From Symsagittifera roscoffensis (lineage: Eukaryota > Xenacoelomorpha > Acoela > Convolutidae), in contig NC_087071.1 of assembly GCF_963678635.1 (NCBI RefSeq), positions 19,531,613 through 19,595,612 of the forward strand: DNA of 64,000 nucleotides, in the 5' to 3' direction. Shown here one piece after another: positions 44,260 through 57,469 of this stretch; within the stretch, counting starts at the first letter, position 1, and the number at the start of each line of letters is the position of its first letter. Position numbers and translations under genes: made by a program. Under the pieces are notes generated by a model. That model worked only from the letters and a program-made list of their open reading frames with translations, had not been told where the DNA came from and made no database searches.

Positions 44260-44580
44260 CCCAAAACTAAATCAACCCAAGATACTTTTATAGCTAAGAA
44301 AGTTTCAGTTATCAATTTTCTGTTAAACTGCAGTTCAAACAGTGATCTTTCGGTAGTTCTTTGTTTTCGCAGAAGGATATCATTCGTCATTGAGGTCATA
44401 GACGGCTTCTTTCAGATTTTTTAATGTCCACTGCAACCGTCACTTACACTGTTTGAATCAGTTTTTTAACGCTTGAATCGATCCTTCTAAGTCTTGTATG
44501 TGCAATTTTAAAGAAGCAATTTTTTTTACCAATTCAATCTTGAACTGTGTAACTTGATCTAATCTAATTAATTTTGGGAT
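44260..44580 (-). other. Coiled-coil-like fragment, unidentified
   Basis: The minus strand reads LIRLDQVTQFKIELVKKIAS then LKLHIQDLEGSIQALKN to a TGA near 44465, with heptad-like Leu/Ile spacing. A second short piece follows (LQWTLKNLKEAVYDLNDE). This could be the ORF1 or gag coiled coil of the element into which the LINE inserted. Confidence 0.35.
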
Positions 44581-44719
44581 GCCATGCGTTTGTAAACTTT
44601 CAAAAGTTCAAATCTTTGCTAATATTTGTGAGGCAGAACTTGTTTAATTTATTGAAAGATCTTTTGAAAACATGTCAATACAAACTAAATTAAACTAATA
44701 TGAAAAAGATTTCCCCCAA

Positions 44720-45410
44720 TTCATCCTTTTCTAGGGCGCTCTAAGTCTAACTGAGTGCCTTCATTAGGACTAACTAACACGGGAAACAGTTGCTTGAGCT
44801 CGTTTTTTTCTGAGGTTTTTAGACTCTTATCAATTTATTTACAATCTAAACAGTGTTGACACCACTTAACACGTTGGTTGTTCATATGCGGGCACCACAG
44901 ATGACTCGAGACTTTTTGGAATTGCCAGCTTAGATTTAATAATGATGCAGTCACCTCTCTAGTATTGATCAAAGTAGGGTCCTGATTTTTGGAACGCTGC
45001 CATTTGATGAACTATGACAGCTGCTTTTCTTGTGCCAAAATTGGGTCTTCTTCGTTGAGTTCTGCCAAGTATTTTGCATCAAACAAACAGGGCATTACTA
45101 ACCACATGTTCTTGTATTTGTTCAAAAAAGGGTCGACCCGATTGGTCAAATGGGTCTCCAGAAGCCGGATACACTTTTGACTTGACCACGATTCGTTTCT
45201 TTTGTGACCGCAAAGTTTTGCTTGCAATTTGAGTTGATGCGTGACAAATGTTGGTTTTGATAAAAAAAATGCCGTTCCGTATTAAGCGCTAGCCTCCCCT
45301 GTTTTCGTCGGGTTAACTCTACCCAATTGATTAACACGAGCGGTCTTGATTGTATTGGGAATGCCGCAATAAGTTGAACTGGGATTTTGGGGGCCTTCAA
45401 GTACGGGGAC
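44720..45410 (-). pseudogene. LTR-retrotransposon integrase N-terminal fragment
   Basis: On the minus strand, about 44960-44830 reads SSHLWCPHMNNQRVKWCQHC followed by LDCK. This is an HHCC zinc-binding domain like the integrase N-terminus (H...H...C..C). After a stop, LFPVLVSPNEGTQLDLERP (about 44800-44745) fits the entry to the integrase core, with its first catalytic Asp. Upstream pieces at 45400-45012 (ELTRRKQGRLAL, YLAELNEEDPILAQEKQLS) look like the connection after RNase H but are not conclusive. Frame changes and stops make it a relic. Order and motif suggest Ty3/gypsy; BEL/Pao is an alternative. Confidence 0.5.
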
Positions 45411-45533
45411 CAGTCAGTGACGACATCAGACTTAAAAAATCTCGTGCTGAAATGCTGAAATATCTTGCTTTTTTTCTGAAAAAGTCAACAACTGTATAAT
45501 GAAAGTAAAATAATTGTATCTAAATGTATATAC

Positions 45534-45890
45534 ATGAGCGGATTTAGGGGAAGCGAGGAAGCGGACGCCCCCTTCCCCCTCAGCGATTCGACCTCCTGCC
45601 GACCCAAAGGGTCCCCCTTTGTACTACTTTGAGATATCTGTTTTTGGTGATGGACCCTAAAAATTTTCTAAAGGCGCCTTTTGCGCCAATATATTCTAAT
45701 TTTGAGGGGGGAGCGCGCGCCGAAAAAATGCAATTTTTTGGTCAAAATTTTCCAAAAAGTGCCTAAAAACGCCCTTTTTTGGCCTTTTTTTCAAATTTTG
45801 CCAGCGGCGCAGAAAGTTTGCCAAAATAGGGACAAAACAGTGCTTGAGGAGAGCTAGAAAAATCAATTTGGTTGACCTAAAAAAAGGTCT
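45534..45890. mobile_element. hAT-type MITE, copy 3 (inverted, truncated)
   Basis: Starts gagcggatttaggg and carries, in reverse order to the 29.4-kb copy, cgcccccttccccctcagcg, gacccaaagggtcc, gcgccaatatattct, ggagcgcgcgccgaaaaa and gacaaaacagtgct. The distal end (around 45890) lacks a recognisable CCGCCCCTG terminus, so it is truncated or eroded. Confidence 0.7.
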
Positions 45891-45899
45891 GACCCATGA

Positions 45900-46930
45900 A
45901 TATAGTTCTCCTCGGTACAGCATATTTATAGATCTCAAAACTGACGAAGAATTGATATTTTATGATGGTTTTGATATTCAAAAAGTTCTAGATTTTTTTT
46001 TGCTTAAAGTAAATTACAGAAAACAGAACCATGTTTCGAATTTTTTTCCTCTGCCTCATTTTTTCAGTTTTTTTGTTTTTGTATTTGCGTCAAAGAATGT
46101 CTCGACGGTTAATACTTTCCTTAATTGGCGACTACTGTTGGTGCCTCCTATCTTCAATTATTTTTTATTTTTTTCTTAGACATGCACCTCCCTGTTTTTC
46201 ACGATTTAATTTTATCTTCTGGTAAGATTGTCTGTTTTTACGGAAGTTAAAACTATTGCGGAAATATACAATCAGTTTCAGTAGTTTTTTAAATCTAATT
46301 AGTTCATTTTAACAAGCATTTCCAATTTTAATCTCATCATATAAATAATTTTGCTGAAAATATGTTTCGTAAAATTACGAGCTGTTTAGCAAATATTTGA
46401 CTTATATAAAACTTAAAGATGCATTCAAAGATGTCTCGTTTTACAAGCTAAATTATATTTTGGAGGTGTTTCTGTGTTTGCAGTAAATTTTTGATTGTCT
46501 GGACTCCAAAACTCAGATTTATAAGTTCATCCAGTTTGAGAATTCAGCTGTGTTCTGTATCAGTCAATTTTCATAATTTGCACATGTTCGGCAGTTAATG
46601 AACCTGTTTTGGGGAACTTTTATAAATTTTTATGAAGTGTCGATTAAACGGAGAAAAATGAAGAAGAAAAAACTTCAAAAATTATATACCAGTTCAAAAC
46701 TAATGACTTGGATGATTGATTATTATGGGCGTTATGATTAAATAGTTGCACCTTGATTGGGAGCAAATGCCAGATTTCCTATAATTTTCTATCAATCAAC
46801 TTTGCCGAATATCGATTTTTTCCCTAGTATTACAAATTTTCTGTTGAAGAAAGTAGCTTCACGTGGTAGTCATTAGAAATCTGGCGCAAGGTCCTCCAGA
46901 ATATAAAAAAACTTTTTCTGTTCTCATTCA
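45900..46930. other. Intergenic, no gene supported
   Basis: AT-rich with hydrophobic chance frames (for example 46031-46225) typical of T-rich DNA. Confidence 0.3.
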
Positions 46931-46939
46931 ATAACTGTG

Positions 46940-47215
46940 CAGTAATATGATTTATGTGTCCCAAGAAAACCAAGGTCATCAGTATAACGTAGTTAGAGGT
47001 TTATGCAAAGAAAGGGATGGTCTTGGTTTCTATTTCTGTCCGGGCAGCAGTAATTGCATTAGGGAAAAGTTCACAGCGTCCTTGGGCACTCCTTCCTTGT
47101 TTACGACCTTCAGGGTGCAGGCCGGTTTTGCTCGACTATTCATGATCCGTGCTGGTTGGTTGATGATGATAAAATAGCCCAGAAACCAACATAAAAACTT
47201 ATAACGTTTTTTTTT
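46940..47215 (-). other. Locally GC-richer, coding-like segment
   Basis: A 62-codon minus-strand frame ends in TLKVVNKEGVPKDAVNFSLM then QLLLPGQK and TAG. The plus strand also has an open frame with mixed composition, so strand is uncertain. It could be a lone exon or a relic. No family recognised and no clear splice sites. Confidence 0.3.
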
Positions 47216-47219
47216 CAAT

Positions 47220-49330
47220 GCTCAACATTGATACGCCGTAGCGATCTGAACAGCTCCTAGGTTTGTTGTTTTCCTCGTAGATGATTGGTTTTTGTTAAAA
47301 TTAAGAACTTCGTCTATCAGATATTTTTGTGACACTTTGAAATTAGTTGACACGACCAAAATTTAGGGTAATTGACCCCAAAAGTTCCAAGAGGCTCGTT
47401 CAGATGTGGAAAAATTGTGGAAAGAATGAGAAAATGAATAGAATTTTTAACAAGTCAAAATAAGGAGGAGGTGGCTTTAATGGTTAAAAGCTAAGCTCTT
47501 TCAAGAAACCATAGTTTGGCAGTTTATAGACCGACTTACCGCTTACACTATGCTGGGCGGTAATATTTCAATTTCACGTAATTCGCTCAAGGAGAAAATG
47601 TTCACATGGTCCTGGAACCTCTTTATGTGAAAAAACTTCTGAGCCTGCCTTATTTTGATAAAATGGTTATTCATGCTCTTAAGAAACCATATGAAAACGC
47701 CTTTCGTTCAGCAAAAGTTTTTAGCGCCTTGAGCGAATTTTTGCAACAAGTCCAAAAAACCTTGTCAATTTGTTAACTAGTTTTAGATTGATCATCTGCT
47801 TGGGCAAAAACGCTAATCTCCCCTGACGCGCATCTTCATGATTTTTTCTGGGCTGATGAAATGATGCCTTACCTTCACGAAACAGGTCCAGATCACGGTG
47901 TGCTTTCAATTATCAATCTTCCGACGCAATTTTTGGCACCGCTTTTTTCTTCGGCACTGCTCTCTTTTCATGGTGCAAAATTTGCAAGTTCTTATAGTTG
48001 TAATGATGTTCGAAAGACAAAATTTATCCACAAGGAAAAAGACCTTTTTTGAGGTATGGGGGTTGAAGGAGAAGGGTTTATTGAGTTAGTAGAGCTACAG
48101 AAACCCTAAAAGAGTTATTTAAGAGCTTTTATTTAATCAAAAGTTAAACTAGAAATCGGTTAATGACCCATCTATTTTTTGTTTGAGCTATTCATATTCA
48201 TTTTTATCGAATGAATTATGGATGATACTATACTCTCCTAATTGATTCGGGCTAAATTTAGTCCACCTTTTTCCTCAGTTGTATTGTAGTCCATAGATCC
48301 TCCCTCGCGATAGAACCTTTTGTATACCTACAACAATGATTAGTTTTCCCATCCTAACTTCTCTAACTTGAAAGGGGGGCGGATAAAAGTGCACCAGGTT
48401 TTTATTTGAGAGGCCAAAAATGAGTATATTTTTGAAAACTGACATCAACTTCCTTCAACTGAACAATATATTGCTAGCGGCAAATTTTTTGATAATTGTG
48501 TTTTTTGCCAAGAAAAGGTCGATTAAAAAATGACTTTCAGGTCAGTACTAACAGGATAATTGATATTCACGGAATAAATACCAGAGAATTATAAGTTAAA
48601 AATCTGCTTTTTAATGTTTCATAGAAGGTGCTAAGATATAAGTTGAGAATTTAAATTATATCGGGAAAGAAATAAAAGACCCCGGTTTTCCATGTTTCTT
48701 TCAATTTTTCATATCAGGCATTTGAATAAAACTTGTTAACTGTTTCTATCAAAACGAACTGTTTAATTAGCAAATATATTATTCAAACTTCAAGCAATTC
48801 CACGAGAATTGTTTCCAAGTAAAAGACACAAATTTCGTTCAAAATGTTTTTAGCGATCAAAGAAACTACTTTGACGACAGTTTTTGAACTTCTGTTTACT
48901 GTTAAACTTTTCAATTGTTGAATCTCGTTTTTAAACATCAATTTGCAGTTTTTAGCGTAAATGATAGATTTTTCAGCAAAAAAAATCAAAAAATTTGTTT
49001 TTCACTCTAAAAATCTGAAAAAAAAATCCACACTAAAGCTCAAGGGCAGAGAGAATAAAATTAAGTTTTTCGACTCAAAGTTTAAACCTGTAGGTACCGA
49101 CCAAAAACTATAGGTAAAATCAAAGCAAAAAAACTCTGTAGCCAATAGTTATTTCTGTTCCTTGCAGGAGTTTTGATAGTATAACCAGCTTTCAAAAACT
49201 CATAACTTTTTAATATTACAGAAAAAAAACTATTTTTAGCTGAAAACCATAAATCTACTTTTCATGAAAACAATTTCAAGTTCAGCCACCTACAAATGAA
49301 CTCACTTAATGCGACTCATATACAGCTACA
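47220..49330. other. Intergenic, no gene supported
   Basis: Several 60-70-codon frames with no motifs. No tandem or inverted repeat was noticed. Confidence 0.3.
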
Positions 49331-49335
49331 GCCAG

Positions 49336-50278
49336 CCCGCATCCACGTTTAGGAATCCAGTAATCGATTATAACGTATTTTTACGATGATTTTTTGACAG
49401 TTTTAATTGATTATAATACCACAATTAGGTGTTTAAAGGATATATATTTGATTATAATCGTAATATTTTCCAAGAGAGGTTATACACTCTTATAATTTCT
49501 TATAATCGATTATAATGGATTATAGTTCTTACAAAAAACCCTGTTATAATTATAATCGATTTATATCTTGTTCGAATTATATCTTATGAGTTTTTTGTGT
49601 CAAAGAGAAAATCTCTAAAAGAGGAATTTTTTGAAAACTTTGGTTTATCTGAAAAAAAGTTTCACCCTTAAGCAAAAGTTTCATAGAGATCCTTTGATAT
49701 TAGTGGAAAGGTTCCCGCGCTAGATGAAAAACAAACTTTCCGACTCAATCTTGAAATCAAATCAATTTGCTGATGTTTTGGTGGTTAAAAAAGCTTAAAA
49801 TATGCATCACAAAACAATTATAGTGAGGAAGAAATGAAACAAAAAACGGATAATTTTGGATTAATTGGAAAGCTTTAAAAACATTTTTCTCACTTTTCAT
49901 AGGATCCAACGTCTACAAAAAGCATAAAATTTAAGCAATTTAGATACAACTTCGAAGATAAAATGGACAAACAAAAGGGATTATAAACAATTATAGTCGA
50001 TTATAATGGATTTTGGTGCAAAACTAATAAATTGGAAGTTTGAATAAAAATAATGGATTATAATCAATTATAATTGATTATAATTGTATCGAAAAATATA
50101 CGAACTAATAATCGATTATAATCGATTATAGTGGATAATAATTAAATTTCATTTGATTATAAAAAGAGAGATTATAATCAATTATTAATTGATTCAAATC
50201 AATTGTTTCTCAATTTTAGTTAGACTGCTACTAAAATCATAATATAATCAATTGTTAACGCTTGAAGCTGGATGCGGG
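49336..50278. mobile_element. AATCGATTATAA inverted-repeat element, copy 2
   Basis: Perfect 10-base inverted ends: cccgcatcca (49336-49345) and tggatgcggg (50269-50278). Subterminal blocks are dense in aatcgattataatgg and gattataatcaatt words at both ends. The interior aligns with the 32.9-34.4-kb copy. About 943 bp, non-coding. Confidence 0.8.
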
Positions 50279-50289
50279 AGGTAGCTGAG

Positions 50290-53200
50290 ATAGCCTCTGT
50301 GGTTCTTCTTTTTTGCAAACTCTGCCATAAACTTTTGAAATCTTGCGGAGAAAATATCTATAATCAACTGAAATGATAAATACTTTAAACAAAAAGATGA
50401 CAACAAAAAAAAACATGTTTTTTGATATATGTCAAAAAAAACTTAAGAAAAGTTTAAAGAAAGAATTTTGAAGAATTAAATAATATATGTAGGTCATGAA
50501 GACGTGCAATTAGCAAATCATGTACAAACAAGAACTTTGCAGGTACTCAAGCCTACAGCGGCCCTGGATTTTCATGGTTAATTTTTATAAATTTTCTTTT
50601 TTCTCTCTCAGAAAAAATACTTCGCTTAATTAGAAAATACTAAGCACCCAATAACCAGACATCCATCAATTAAATTTTTAAACACGAAAAAAACATCAAA
50701 GCATAAATTAAAATTGAAATTTAATTAAACAAAATAGTTTCAGGCTGCAGCAAAACATAATTTTTTTTCATTCATTGGATCTTTCTTTTTTATGCCTACA
50801 GATTCCAGCCGCTACCGATTGTAGTCATAAGGTTTTATTGCTCTCACCGTTGGAAAAGTGGAGGATTTTGTATTCGGGTGTGTTTTAGTTTCTTTTTTCA
50901 CGCAAAATTAGGTATGACAAATAATCATCGAAATGATCCCTTGATATATTATATTGAAGACTTTGAGTCGTGATTCTATGGATATTTACAAAATCAAAAA
51001 AATTGTGTAAAGCTGATAATTAAATTAATTTAGGTTTTTGAGAATTTTTGAACCTTTTTCGAAATTAAAATTTAGCAACTTGTGAAAAATTTTTAGCGCC
51101 TTTTTCTCATTTTTTGGATTTGTTTTGTTTTCCTAGTCATACTTTTTTGATTTTTTTTCAATTTGGTTATTTTTCTTTGAAATTTACCTTGGCTCAAATT
51201 TTTCTCAAATACCTTTTTTTTATCAAAGCACGCAAAAAAAACTACAATAATTTGAAAAAAATAATAGTTTTTTTTTCTGGTTTGTATTTCTTAACACTAT
51301 GGTCAAAACATTTTGTGTTTTTGTGCACTGCAAATGGCTATCTTTTTTATAATTGAATTAGTGGTTAAACAGTTTGTTACACTTTTTCAAATTAAAGGTA
51401 GCTTAAGTGTTTTTGGTCGTTTTGTCAATTGCACGACATTCTGATTTTTCATATGATTGACATCTTAGAGATACCAAATGCTCAATACTTGAGAAAAAAT
51501 TTGAAAATGAAGCCGGTTTCAAAAATTTTGAAAACGAAAAATTGAAAAAAAGAACAAAAACCTGCAAAGTAACTTTGACTTTTCGATGCACAAATTGATC
51601 GAGAAGGTTTTGTAGAAAAATGAACTCATGAATGAAAAAGCCAAACAAAAAGCGACTCACGCTCGGTCCTTAAGAAAGTAACATATTGACAATCTTTTTA
51701 TCATATTGCTGAACATCATTCCAGAGCCGGGATTTTTTTTTGCTACAATGGACCTAAAAATAACCAAGAAAAAAATTGCCAAAAATCACTCTATTTTAGC
51801 GCCTATTCGCTGAACTAATTTTATCTGATTTTTTTTCTCCATTTACATAGAAACTTTTTTAACTCAAAATGCAGAGAAAAATCGATAAACAGTTAAAACA
51901 TGCGTGAAAGAAACGTTCAAAATTAATGGAACCTATCACCAAAACTCGCCCAAATTTAGCTACCCACTGCAAGAAGAACTACTTCAATGAGAAAAAATAT
52001 TGTGAAATCAGGGAAATTCTAATTAAAAAAGGTTTTGAAAATGCCCTGCAGCTTCCATCAAGCTTAATTTTCAATATTCCACTAGCCGCCCGAAATCAAA
52101 CTCGTTGTAGTTACTGATTGACATTCATATACATACTAATAAAATGCATTTAAGACACTAATTGATTAAAATATTTTGAATCAAGTTAACATTCTTTTTC
52201 CTCTCGCAGTTAGACCAAGTCAATATCTTCCACCCCTCTTTTAACTCGGTTTAAATTTGCTCAGCAATGCAAGGTAAATTGCTCGGTTTTGATTGGTTCA
52301 AAATTCCATATTAGAACCAAGGTAACTCCTCCCATCCCCTTCCCCAACTGCTTTATTGTGGGTGGGGGAGGGGGGGTGAATATGTTAATTTAGAACTCTT
52401 GACGTTTAATGCTTTTAAGGAAGAACCCGGTCATTAAAACTGAAACTTATAATAACGTAGTCCTGATATAAGTTTTAAAACGTTCTAAAAAATAATAGAT
52501 GGATAATTTAGCAGACAACGAAGTCATAGTTCAGGTTCATATAAATCAGGGCAAAAGTCAGGGCAAAATTTACAACAACTTTTCCGCATTTGGGGGTAAT
52601 TAAAAGTGACTTTGTGGCGTAATTAAGCTAACATATATAAAACTAATGCCGTTATTTGATTTGAACTAATTTGATGTGATCGTTATCAGAAGTTGTGATT
52701 TTGATTTTTCTAGTCTTCTCTGATTGTTCTGAAAATTGATGAGTTTGAAAATGTAACTTGATTTGTGGGGTTCTTTTCAATTTGTTTTTTTTTTCGTGGG
52801 AGGGGTAGATACAATTACGTTCATTTCAAAGACCTTAATTAGTCTTTGTGTACTTTTGAGTATTCATGCTGTTAGCAGCTGCTTTTTGACACTAATCTGA
52901 AGTGGGAAGAATCAATCACTTGTCAAGAGATGGTTATCCTAACTTCCTTTTTCCCGTTAATTGCCACTAACCGCTTCAAGCGTTTCCTCTTTGAACCAAA
53001 AAATGCCGTTTTTGATTTATTATAAAGTAGAGTCTTTATCCATAATTTAAAGACTTGTCATTAAATTTCACCTGTTTTTTGCCAATAAAATTCAGCTTTT
53101 GACCGTAAAACTTCGCTTCTTAGACAATTTTTTTTTTCATTAAAGAACAAAAGATTAAATTCAAAAGCTCTGCTCAATATGCAGTGAGTATGACCGCTTT

Positions 53201-53480
53201 CTTTGAAGTCTAATATGCTAATTAAACGGAAGCAGAACGGGCTATTATACCACCCTGATGAAAGACTGGGGAGTGCTCTTTGATAAAAATAGGATCAAAA
53301 AGCATCTGCGTCTTACATTCTTGAAAGAATGATCGATCTGTTACTTCTCTTCATCAAATGAATGAGATTAAAATTTGACAGCATAATTTTTAGCATTGGA
53401 ATTTGAATGAAGTTGGTAATAGAGAATTCATTGAAAATTCTGACGAAGTTGATTCTTCAGGAGAAGAGACACGACTCAAG
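50290..53480. other. Intergenic, no gene supported
   Basis: AT-rich. A 63-codon plus-strand frame (51926-52117) ending TGA has reasonable composition (THCKKNYFNEKKYCEIREIL) but no recognisable family. gtgggtgggggaggggggg near 52360 is another G-rich run. Confidence 0.3.
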
Positions 53481-53494
53481 TGTCTGCAAACAAA

Positions 53495-54015
53495 ACAAGA
53501 CGGCTCGTATCAGAGCGAAGCCCTGAATGTTCCGACTGCCTTTTAAGGTTTATGGAGCAGTAATAAACTTAAAAAAATTGTTTAAAAAAAAAATAAAATG
53601 AAAAAAAAAGTTTCTATATTTTGAAGTTTTTTTATGAAATCATCCCTCACACGCCATGTGAAGTACAAAAGAATAGACTTCGCTCATTGTAACAAATCCA
53701 TTATGGCAAATAAGCTTCTTTCAACCAATTTGGACCGATTTCTAAGACGGATTAAATCTACGCTTATGCGGTAATCGCTCGTTAATTGTCCCAAATTGGC
53801 CAAAATGGCAATCTTTAAACCCCCATAACTTTACGAAAAACGATCACAGTTGAAATATCTTTTCAAATTTAAGCTCAAGACAACAATACCTTTTGAATGA
53901 TACCAAAAAAAATCGTCAAAAATGGCTAGTTTAAAAGTCGAAATTTGTCTCAAGAAAAAAACCACCCCGAGCACAAATATTCCGTTACGTTCGTATCGAA
54001 AGTCGGAACAACAGC
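53495..54015 (+). repeat. Dispersed repeat R-GTTCCGAC, copy 3
   Basis: Full-length relative of 32205-32750. It starts ggctcgtatcagagcgaagc then cctgaatgttccgactgcct, and ends tcgtatcgaaagtcggaaca. Confidence 0.7.
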
Positions 54016-54019
54016 AATT

Positions 54020-55060
54020 GAATAAAAATATTTAGAAAAACGTTTATCTGGACGTACACGTACACTATTCAATGTTCTGGGTAAATTTTGCACGGAAATT
54101 TTATCAAAATTTATCGATCAGATGTGAGTTTTTTTTGCACAATTTAAAAGAAAACTACTTGGTTGATTCGGAAGATTTCACTAATATATATTTTTGGCTT
54201 TCAGACATAATATATTTTGATCGGTCGCTAAGCCGTACAACTATTTGAATTAGAACAAGTTATGATAAGGCATGCTTCCTGATATGTCTTCATAGCTCTG
54301 CCTTTTCTTAATTTTTTTATTTGAAAAAAAAATAACTTTGAGCATTGCATGCTTATATGTTTTGTTTGTTTTCTTCAATTATGACTTATTGAAATAACTT
54401 TAGAATATCAGAAGAAAAAAATTGTCGATTCAAAAAATTTTTGACAAAAATTTGCTTCTCGTAAATTGTAAAGTTTGCTCGCGGCTTTTTGAACAGACTG
54501 GTTAGCCTGCAGTCTCAAGCTGGTGCTCTTCAAATACTAAACTATAAAGTGATTACGTGAGTATGCTTGATGCAGCGGAATCTCTCCGGCACTGAGTCCC
54601 TGATCAAAACAAAAACAAAAAACAAACTGGTTTTCGATTTAAAAAATAATTTATACGGCGGCCAGTAGCACAGAATGTTGCAACAACGTATTTTCGCAAA
54701 AAAAAGTTTCCTTTATTTCCTTTATCTTGCAGTTTTTTACTTAATTTTTCTGACGAAGGAGACAGACTGCAAGCCGCAAGGTTAGACTGTGAAGACAGAC
54801 TATACTGTAAGTCGGAAAGCAAAAAACTGTAAATTTTTCAATGATTGCAACGAAAAACAATAGCATGGCTTACATGTTAAAATTTCGAAAGAAGTAGCAT
54901 GATGCTGCATTAAAAAAAATTGAAAGTGGTAAGTTGGAATTATGGCGAAGCGTGTTTTGTTTTCACTGGATTGTAGTTAATTAAAAACCGATCGTGTATG
55001 GAGTCAAATGTAGAAACTTAATAAATAACTATTTTAAATATTCGGATTCTAGATTTTACC
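54020..55060. other. Intergenic, no gene supported
   Basis: No supported gene. Short chance frames only. Confidence 0.3.
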
Positions 55061-55069
55061 CAGGTGATT

Positions 55070-55760
55070 TTTTTTGCTAAAAATCTATAAGATGACCCCG
55101 CTCGACCGATAAAACAACCTCATTCGACCCATGATTTTAACCCATTCGACTCTTTAATCAACCACGTTTGCCACCTGATTCGACTCCATTCATCTCATGT
55201 TTCAATCTTGTTCGACTTTGCTTGATTCCACGATTCGACCCTGTTCGATGCATAAACCGACACTGTCCGACCCGTGCTTTTACCCCGATCGACTCCTTTT
55301 TCAACCCTGTTGGATCATGATTCGACCCTGTTGGATCATGATTCGACCCCGTTTGACCCAAGAATCAACCCCGTTCAACTCATAAATTGACCCCGTTCAA
55401 CCCATGATTTTAACCCGTTCGACTCATTATTCGACCATGGTTGACTAGTGATTCGAAACTGCTCGTCTTATGATTTGACCTTGTTCGGCTTTGCTTGATC
55501 CGATGATTTGACACCGTTCGACTCATGAATCGACACCGTTCGACTCATGATTTTTCCCCGTTGGACAATGGTTCTACAATGTTCGTCTCATGATTCGACC
55601 CTGTTCGACTCATGATTCGACCCTGTTAGAGTCAATATTCGACCCTGTTCGACTTTGCTTGATCTCATGATTTGACCCCGTGGGACTCAAGATTCGAACC
55701 TGTTTGACCCGTAATTTTACCCCGTTCGATTGATGACTCGATCCTTTGTTCGAGACTCAT
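55070..55760. repeat. TTCGACCC minisatellite
   Basis: Many imperfect units of about 22-26 bases built from gattcgaccctgttcgactcatg-like sequence in two halves (attcgacccyg and ttcgactcat). The repeat gives long but meaningless frames on both strands (SNHDPTGSNHDPTG on the minus strand). Confidence 0.85.
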
Positions 55761-55899
55761 GACTCGACTTGGTTCGACCAAATCTTTCAATCAATTGTCC
55801 TTTCTTCGGTCAAAAAGCTGACACCGTTGAACAATTTTGGTTGTCGAATAATGGTTGAGCACCTCGGTCCGGTTGGCAAAAAGCTTGAAGATTGGTTAC

Positions 55900-56110
55900 C
55901 CGCACTGGAGTTTAATGGGAAATATTCGATTATATTGGATTATACCGGCAAAAAAACTTGACCCATATAATCGATTTTCAAGACCCCTTCAAACATGAAA
56001 GTGGATTCTTAGGGGAGATTAGAATCGATTTTTCTCAACATTTAAAAATCCATTATAAACGATTATTTTGACAATAATTTAGATTTTTTAGGCCCCAAAA
56101 ACCCATGAAA
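55900..56110. repeat. AATCGATT words, weak copy
   Basis: aatattcgattatattggat, ataatcgattttcaagacc and aatccattataaacgattat suggest a decayed fragment of the AATCGATTATAA family. Fainter traces continue at 56835-56870 and 57190-57340. Confidence 0.45.
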
Positions 56111-56384
56111 GTTGATTTCTTTTCTGCAGAAAATTATTCGCAGCTAATTAAAATCTTGAAACATTTGGAAACGTCTGCAAATTTAGAAGCCGAACAAACA
56201 AGTTCATCCCTAAAAAACGTTCAAACCTATGTTTATCCAACCTAAAAAACTCAAAAAAAAATTGTCTTCTCTCCTAAATCACCCCCTCCCCTCACTCCAA
56301 GTTTACCACCTCACACCTAATTTATTGCTCCACTTTTTACCACCGCCCTCCCCTACTTGGGCTTGTAAACAGTCAAGTTACCTG

Positions 56385-56600
56385 CAAACGCCCCCCCCCC
56401 CCACAAACACACACACAGACACACGGTGGCCTTAACAGGGAGGGGGTTAAACGTATACCCAGGTAGATGTAAAGTGTTCCGTTTACCCCCCCCCCCCCTC
56501 AGCCTTCAACCATTAAATATCCCCCTAATTCAAGTGAGAGGAAATTGGTAGTGAGCGGGCGATGGGCAGTAGGCGCTGGGGGGAGGGGGGGGGGGGGCAG
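56385..56600. repeat. Poly-C / poly-G rich segment
   Basis: Runs of C at about 56391-56402 and 56486-56497, CA repeats between them, and gggggagggggggggggggg at about 56579-56597. Purely low complexity. Confidence 0.85.
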
Positions 56601-57469
56601 TGGGCGAATGGTATTTTTACTATGGCGATGGTAAGAAAATAACATTTGAATAAGATGTTAATTTGCAAAATTGAAAAAGTAAAGAAAATGAAAAGTATAA
56701 AATCTGAAATGTATAAAACGTGAAAAAATTAAGTCTTTGAAACATAATCCGTATGAACTGCACAAAATAGCGAGTGAGATAACTTGCAAAATTTGTTAAA
56801 TTTGCTAAAAACCTCTCGAAAAATCCATTTAAAAAGGATTGTAATCGATTATAATTGACTATATTGATATTAAAAAAGGGGTTTAGGAAGTTAGACGACA
56901 AGCAAACTAGACGATTCGAAAATAACGGAATCCAGAAAAATAAATTGCATCACATTGCGTGAAATTTGTTTACAGGCTTAAATTATTTTTTGGCTGAGTA
57001 AAAACTGGTTGTCCAATTTGGACAATAACTTGCATGCAAATTGCGTGAAAATTGTTTACAGACTTAAAGTAACTTGTTGCTGAGTAAATACTGATTGTCC
57101 ATAAATTCACATTCTTTGAGGCTGTCTAAGTTCTAGTCGTCTGATTCCCTAGGCCCCATAAAAGTTTTATGTTTATAAATTACAATATTTTTAATGGAAT
57201 ATGATCGAATATAATTATTTAAAATGGATTTTATTGACATAAATTTATTTGGAATATGATCCATTTTTAATGGTTTCTAATCTATCGCTTGTATTTTTAG
57301 GATTACTGACTAAAAATGACATTATAATCGATTGTTATTTATGAAACTCCAGAGTGCGGATAATTTGGAAAGAAGCTGAACTTTCGTAATTAGAAAACAG
57401 TTGAAAATGGTTTTGAAAGTCATAATGCTGCTTTGCTGCTTTATAATCAGCCACGGCTACCCAGATCGA

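Noticed and set aside
55158-55385. Open frames with SNHDPTG-type repeats
   Set aside because: Translated minisatellite; open on both strands with no independent coding evidence.
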